Source: Alnus glutinosa (taxonomy: Eukaryota > Streptophyta > Magnoliopsida > Fagales > Betulaceae). Taken from it: a DNA stretch of 64,000 nt. The position numbers were made by a program, and so were the translations under genes. The stretch spans positions 4,841,001-4,905,000 of the forward strand of contig NC_084894.1 in the NCBI RefSeq assembly GCF_958979055.1. The letters run 5' to 3'. The notes under the pieces are model-generated. The model did not search any database. It worked only from the letters and a program-made list of their open reading frames with translations, and had not been told where the DNA came from. Position 1 is the first letter of the stretch; every line of letters begins with the position of its first letter. Below are positions 59,433 through 64,000 of the stretch, piece by piece.

Positions 59433-59912
59433 TGTAACGATCCAGAAAAAACACTAACACATCTACACTATCACCCTAAAATGACTAATCAATTTGGAGT
59501 TTTCATACAATCATATATTTATAAAGCTCAGTTTCACTTAATAAGTAAGCAATGTGAGACTTAACGTCCTTGAGTGTTTTTATAAACTATATACTCTTTG
59601 TGAGATACTCATCTTCCCAATATGGGATTGGGGTGTTACGGTCACTTCTTTTTAAACTCTTGACGTCCTCGTTATAACTATGTCATGCAGTGCTACAGTA
59701 CCACATAATGTTACTAAGTGGAGTTGATACCATTTGTAATAACACAGGGAAAGCGCTAGCCATACTTGCAATATCGCTCTAAAATGACTAGTCAATTTAG
59801 AACTTCTATAGAATCACTTATAAAAACTCAGTTTCACTTAGTAAGTAAGCAATGTGAAACTACCATTCTGTATGGGCTATTCAACTTCCCAATATAGGAC
59901 TTATGTATTATA
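59433..59912 (-). mobile_element. Complete TRIM-like retrotransposon with TTGTA target duplication
   Basis: LTR copies lie at 59433-59640 (TGTAACGATCCAG ... GGGGTGTTACG) and 59735-59912 (TGTAATAACACAG ... TATGTATTATA). They share AAATGACTARTCAATTT, CTCAGTTTCACTTARTAAGT and CTTCCCAATAT. TTGTA occurs just outside both ends (59428-59432 and 59913-59917). Next to the right LTR, on the minus strand, is TGGTATCAACTCC, a weak tRNA-Met-type primer site. The internal part is about 94 bp and non-coding. Confidence 0.85.
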
Positions 59913-60190
59913 TTGTAAATGTCACATGAACTGTCATATCCGTTAATAAAAAAAACTTGTATTAAAAACTATTGTACCCTAAACAACACTTAAATAATGA
60001 AAAGTTCGCTTAAAAGAGAGCTTGCTTAAAACTCTCTAATCATTTACGTCTCCAAACTTAATAAACCAAAACTATAACAAATAAATTGATCAAACAAGTT
60101 TCTACCATCATGCCATCAAGGACCGAACTCGAATTTCTCATCAAGGCATGCCAAAATTTTTAATAGGGGTCAATCTTAATTTTTAAGCCT

Positions 60191-60255
<65 letters not shown>

Positions 60256-60850
60256 ACTTTAAAAGAAAATTTGAAAACTAATTGAGGCCAATATTGGGCC
60301 ATGGCTTTCCTTGGTCTAGAGATAAAGAAGGTTAAACATACAAATATTTTTTTAAAAAATTTTGTTCCAACCTGAAGTGTCACAATCTCATGAAATCTAT
60401 CATTTTAAGAAATGTATAACAATGTCAGAGGTTGTAATCAAATTCTTAAAAAAAATGTTGAGATGTTAAACATTTCTCATAGATGCAACTGTCTGAACCA
60501 CATAAATGGCCCAGCATTAAAAAAATAATAAATGGCCAAGCATGAGGACAATGGCCAACTTCCAACTGAAAACTACCTACCACCTCCTTCCCTCCAAATT
60601 CCCCCATGCCCCTTGATGGGGGCGATGCAATTCATGCCAAGAAAATTTTATTCACACGCGAACACAATAAATAACCTAATAAATAAAATAAATAAAATCT
60701 TCCATTCCACCAACCAAACGCGGCTTGGGCTTGGGTTTCAAATAACGCCACGTTCGCCTTACCTTCTCTTCAACCCCCACCTAAACCAAATTCTCTAATA
60801 GAATATACAAAAAAAGAGAAAAGAATCTCCTAAACTACGAACCCCAAATT
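59913..60850. other. Gene-free flank upstream of HMG-CoA lyase
   Basis: Contains a (CT)n tract (about 60195-60230) running into (TA)n (to about 60254). 60480-60850 becomes richer in C and may be part of the HMG-CoA lyase promoter. Confidence 0.5.
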
Positions 60851-62017
60851 TTAATTTTCAAAAATCCAAAATTCTAGGGTCTCTATTCCCCAGCCTTCCC
60901 TAGGTTTTTCAGGTCCGTTTATCTGTTCTCTATCTGGGTTTTCTCTGATTCTTGATATGCTCTGTTTGGTTGCCCAGAAAGTGGAGGAAATTAAAGGAAA
61001 AAAGGAATCTTGGTTGAGTTGAGGATTTATTTTTCTGTGAAAATTGGGAGTTTTGGGGTTTTCTTTTATTTTGCTCAAACAGAGGGGTTTTGCGTGGTCT
61101 TGTTTGAATTTTAATTGAATAGTTTGAATGCCATTGTTTTGGAGCTGAGTTGACGTTTTCCTTTTTGTTGTGAGTTCTTGCTCAGGTTTTCTTCAATGTA
61201 TTGCTTTCAAAGAGAGAATTTGGTTTCCTTTATTATTATTTTTTTTTGTTCTAATTTTGTAAGTGACAAAATTATAGTAGCCTGAACTGCTCGTATGTTA
61301 TGTTGTTGAACCCGACGTCACAGAAAGCTAGTTGAATATGTGTTTCTCTGTTCTGATTTCTTTGACATTTTGAAGTTTTGCAAACACCCATTTACAATTT
61401 CTGATTTATAACATTTCCCATCATTGACTTAAATCAATATCATATATTTTCAGCCTGTGGCTTCTGCTTACACATTAACCATAGCCTGTGTTACTGAATT
61501 TCTTTATGTAGAAATTTTGCTAATGCATTTTCCATAATCAGTAGTTTCGACGCTACTGATTTTCAGTGCTTTTGCTGGTTTGATAATCATCTCCTGGGTT
61601 GACATGTCTTCTTGTACTTCTTTCTGCTAAGACATGAGAGTATTGCTTATATTTAGTTTCCACTGTTATTCCGTAGGATGTTTAAATGTTGAATCCTTTT
61701 ACTTGTGCTTGATGAATCTAAATTGAAATGAATAAATATATGTATTCTTGATAATGTGCTGGAGTTTTCTTAAAGAGGTAGACATGCATTCATGATTGAG
61801 TTCATGACTAACAATCATTTTCAATTATTTTTTCTCATACTAGACCAGGATCTTGAATTTTTAGATTAAATTTGAATGATCGTTCGTTAATGTGAGCCAA
61901 TTGTTCATGGTCTGCTGCTGATCTGTGCTAGCCAGCTGAGGTCTTGTGTCTGTTTTCCTTGCAGAGAACTTGTGTCGTGCATTCATTCCAGTTTTTCTGT
62001 TTACTTCTACTTCAATC
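60851..62017 (+). other. Probable 5' UTR and leader intron of HMG-CoA lyase
   Basis: A less AT-rich leader-like segment (about 60870-61080) is followed by intron-textured DNA. A TTTTCCTTGCAG acceptor ends at 61965, 52 bp before the coding ATG. This fits a 5' UTR intron. The donor was not fixed. Confidence 0.5.
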
Positions 62018-64000
62018 ATGTCGAGTTTGGAGGAACCACTTGGTTTAGACAAGTTGCCAAGCATGAGTACTATTGATAGCATTCAGAGGTTCTCGTCTGG
62101 TGCTTGCCGGCCAAGAGTAGATGATATGGGAATGGGGAACTGCTGGATTGATGGAAGGACTTGCAGTTCATCCAACAGTTGCAAGTGAGTAAGATTTCAT
62201 ATATTTTCACTATTTTGTCCTTACAATGGTTAAACCATCTTTGTTGTACAATGTGTGTCATACAATGCCCTTTTCTTATTCATTTCTTTTTTCTTTTTGT
62301 TTAAAATTTTGTATGTTTTCTCCTATTCATAGTTGCACGTGTTTGGTGGTATATACCTTTTTTTAAATAATTTTGTTAGCAAAGCCTAGCTAGATCGAGA
62401 AATTGTGTTAATCCTCGTGGAATAGGCTTCAGTTTTGTTGGTTTTTATTCAATCTCATCTTTTCTTTAATGTTTTTTGAATTCTTTATCAATGAAAAGAT
62501 GCAGTTCTTTCTTATAAAATAATTGTAAAGTGAGCCGCTTTCTTTATCATCTACCTTCTGGCTTAAAATAAGTCTTTTATGTAGTTCATGTTCTTCTATT
62601 ATACACTTCCATATCTAAATGGAAAAGAAGAAGCGCCTGCACTTGCCTTTTTTCTTTTAGTTTTTCTCTTTGGCCGACAACTGAAATGCGCCTTATAAAC
62701 ATTTAAGAAGGAAAAAAGGACAAGATCACAGAACTTTCATTTTCTAGATGTGGATCAAAACAATATTTTTGTGCAATAATTTCTACTAATTGTTTCTTGC
62801 CTTTATTGTACCTCCAATACGGAGTCTAATTGTCAGATTCATCAGCTGGCTATTTTATTAATGTAAAAATTACTTTAGTTTAAATTGCCAATTTCAATCT
62901 ATTAATTTCACACCCTCAATCTCTATCCATTTACAGTGAAGATTATGAAGAGTATTCATGGGAGGCATTCCCATGGAGAAGACATACAAGAGACATATGC
63001 CAAGGTGATTCCCTCAAGAGAAGGTCTTTGAGCTTAGGCCGAAGTACCTTGGCCTTTGGAAATGGTTGTGATTCACGGTACATTCCAGACCGTCAATACA
63101 GCTCTAAGTGCAATGAACAAGACATATGGGAGGTGACAAATAAGGTGATTTGATTCACGAAATAGAACTTTTTGTGTCTGTAATCTGTCTACAAGTGATT
63201 GCTGTAATAATATTTTGTTGGATATGTAGAATTCTCTTTCTTGAAATAATAAATTTGTTATTTTCTCATGGTGTGGTATTTATCCCACGGCTCCATAACT
63301 TCAGTTTTTTTTTTTTTTTTTCTCTTCTTGTCGTATTTGTCTTGGTACACAAAAATCCATTTCACAATTTGTTGGCTTGTCTCTAACTCATTTGCACTGT
63401 TCTCTCTCTGATATTTAATTGGTTAATGCAGTTTTTAAGAGGTATACCGAAATTTGTAAAGATAGTAGAAGTTGGTCCAAGAGATGGGTTACAGAATGAG
63501 AAGAATATTGTACCTACTGCTGTAAAGATTGAATTGATTCATAGATTAGTATCTTCTGGATTGTCCGTTGTTGAGGCTACAAGTTTTGTGTCTCCTAAAT
63601 GGGTTCCTCAGGTAACATGGCTTACTATTTCAAGTTGACACTGTAACTTTAATTATATTTTATTGTACTAAAGCTTTATAAGTTTGATTTTTGTTGGAAC
63701 ACTAATTGCAACCAATTTCCATAAAATCCCTAATCAATATACCATCACTAGGGATTCTTATAATGATTTTGTTCCCCAAAATATGATTTATGTAAAGCTG
63801 CAGAAAATGAAAAGGAAAAACCAACTGGAAATTACATATCATTGGATAATAGCTTTTAGCAGCATTCCCTGAGTACTGATGATGCAAACTACTGGAGATT
63901 CAACTTAGAACTATCTTAAAAGAATCATCCCTATTCGATGTGCTGTGTATAATTTTCTACTTGAAACCGTGCTGTATTTTAAGGGTATTTTTTTTGTTCA
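62018..64000 (+). CDS. HMGCL: Hydroxymethylglutaryl-CoA lyase, 5' part (continues past the window)
   Basis: Exons seen are 62018-62184, 62937-63144 and 63432-63611 (GT-AG, phases consistent), giving the first 185 residues. A further intron begins at 63612 and the rest lies beyond 64000. The enzyme splits HMG-CoA into acetoacetate and acetyl-CoA at the end of leucine breakdown, in mitochondria. The TIM-barrel catalytic start is clear: [19 protein letters not shown], with Arg142 and Asp143 equivalent to the metal/substrate residues of the human enzyme, and [14 protein letters not shown] at the exon end. The about 125 residues before it are the plant-type N-terminal extension starting MSSLEEPLG, as in Arabidopsis At2g26800. 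They include [19 protein letters not shown] and [13 protein letters not shown]. Confidence 0.93.
63612..64000 (+). other. HMG-CoA lyase intron (incomplete)
   Basis: Starts GTAACATGG. No following exon (expected to continue after VPQ) is seen before the window ends. Short frames here are intronic. Confidence 0.7.

Noticed and set aside
1..64000. CRISPR arrays, operons, rRNA clusters, organellar or viral gene blocks
   Set aside because: None seen. Spaced repeats are microsatellites or transposon ends. The 5S-like sequences are inside Cassandra LTRs and are not real 5S genes.

Overview
The window looks like nuclear DNA of a woody dicot, probably a rosid. The evidence is AT-rich intergenic DNA full of microsatellites, many small non-autonomous transposons, spliced genes with AT-rich introns, and plant-only families (class B Hsf, B3, DUF1645, chloroplast MOC1). 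A Fagales-type tree is only a guess. No bacterial, viral or organellar gene set is present.

Layout: (1) 326-1930, + strand, a class B heat shock factor of the HsfB4 type, 2 exons. (2) 1931-17495, a 15 kb gene-poor stretch with MITE-like elements, LTR remnants, an old Cassandra solo LTR and a GC-rich, promoter-like island near 14640-14960. (3) 17496-20804, + strand, a 5-exon F-box gene with a tiny LINE insertion in intron 4. (4) 21100-24738, transposon-rich: MULE-type MITE, Harbinger-type element, duplicated F-box gene fragment, and a complete TRIM with target-site duplication. (5) 24739-25530, - strand, an intronless B3-domain gene. (6) 25531-31637, repeats including a 640 bp long-inverted-repeat element. 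(7) 31638-32726, - strand, an intronless DUF1645 gene. (8) 36675-44214, + strand, MOC1, the chloroplast Holliday junction resolvase, 6 coding exons, with a 1.17 kb retroposon in intron 3. (9) 47211-52031, - strand, an 8-exon SAM-dependent methyltransferase gene rebuilt exon by exon here. It has one GC-AG intron and one apparent U12-type intron with AT-AA ends. (10) 52005-56690, a tandem duplication of this gene's promoter plus its first codons. Only one copy carries a Cassandra solo LTR. (11) 57225-59912, an LTR remnant, a 1.3 kb Harbinger-type element and a second complete TRIM. (12) 62018-64000, + strand, the 5' part of hydroxymethylglutaryl-CoA lyase, running off the window.

The genes are independent single transcription units, not an operon: a heat-stress and developmental repressor, a ubiquitin-ligase adaptor, a B3 regulator, a DUF1645 protein, plastid nucleoid segregation, protein or small-molecule methylation, and leucine catabolism. 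The F-box / MOC1 / methyltransferase / HMG-CoA lyase order matches, from memory, a small block of Arabidopsis chromosome 2 (around At2g26800-At2g26850). That suggests conserved microsynteny.

The most notable observations are the AT-AA U12-type intron, the promoter duplication with its dated Cassandra insertion, two complete TRIMs with matching 5-bp target duplications, and a recurring GGGTGGCC hairpin cassette inside otherwise AT-rich mobile elements. I found no convincing wholly new biological system.
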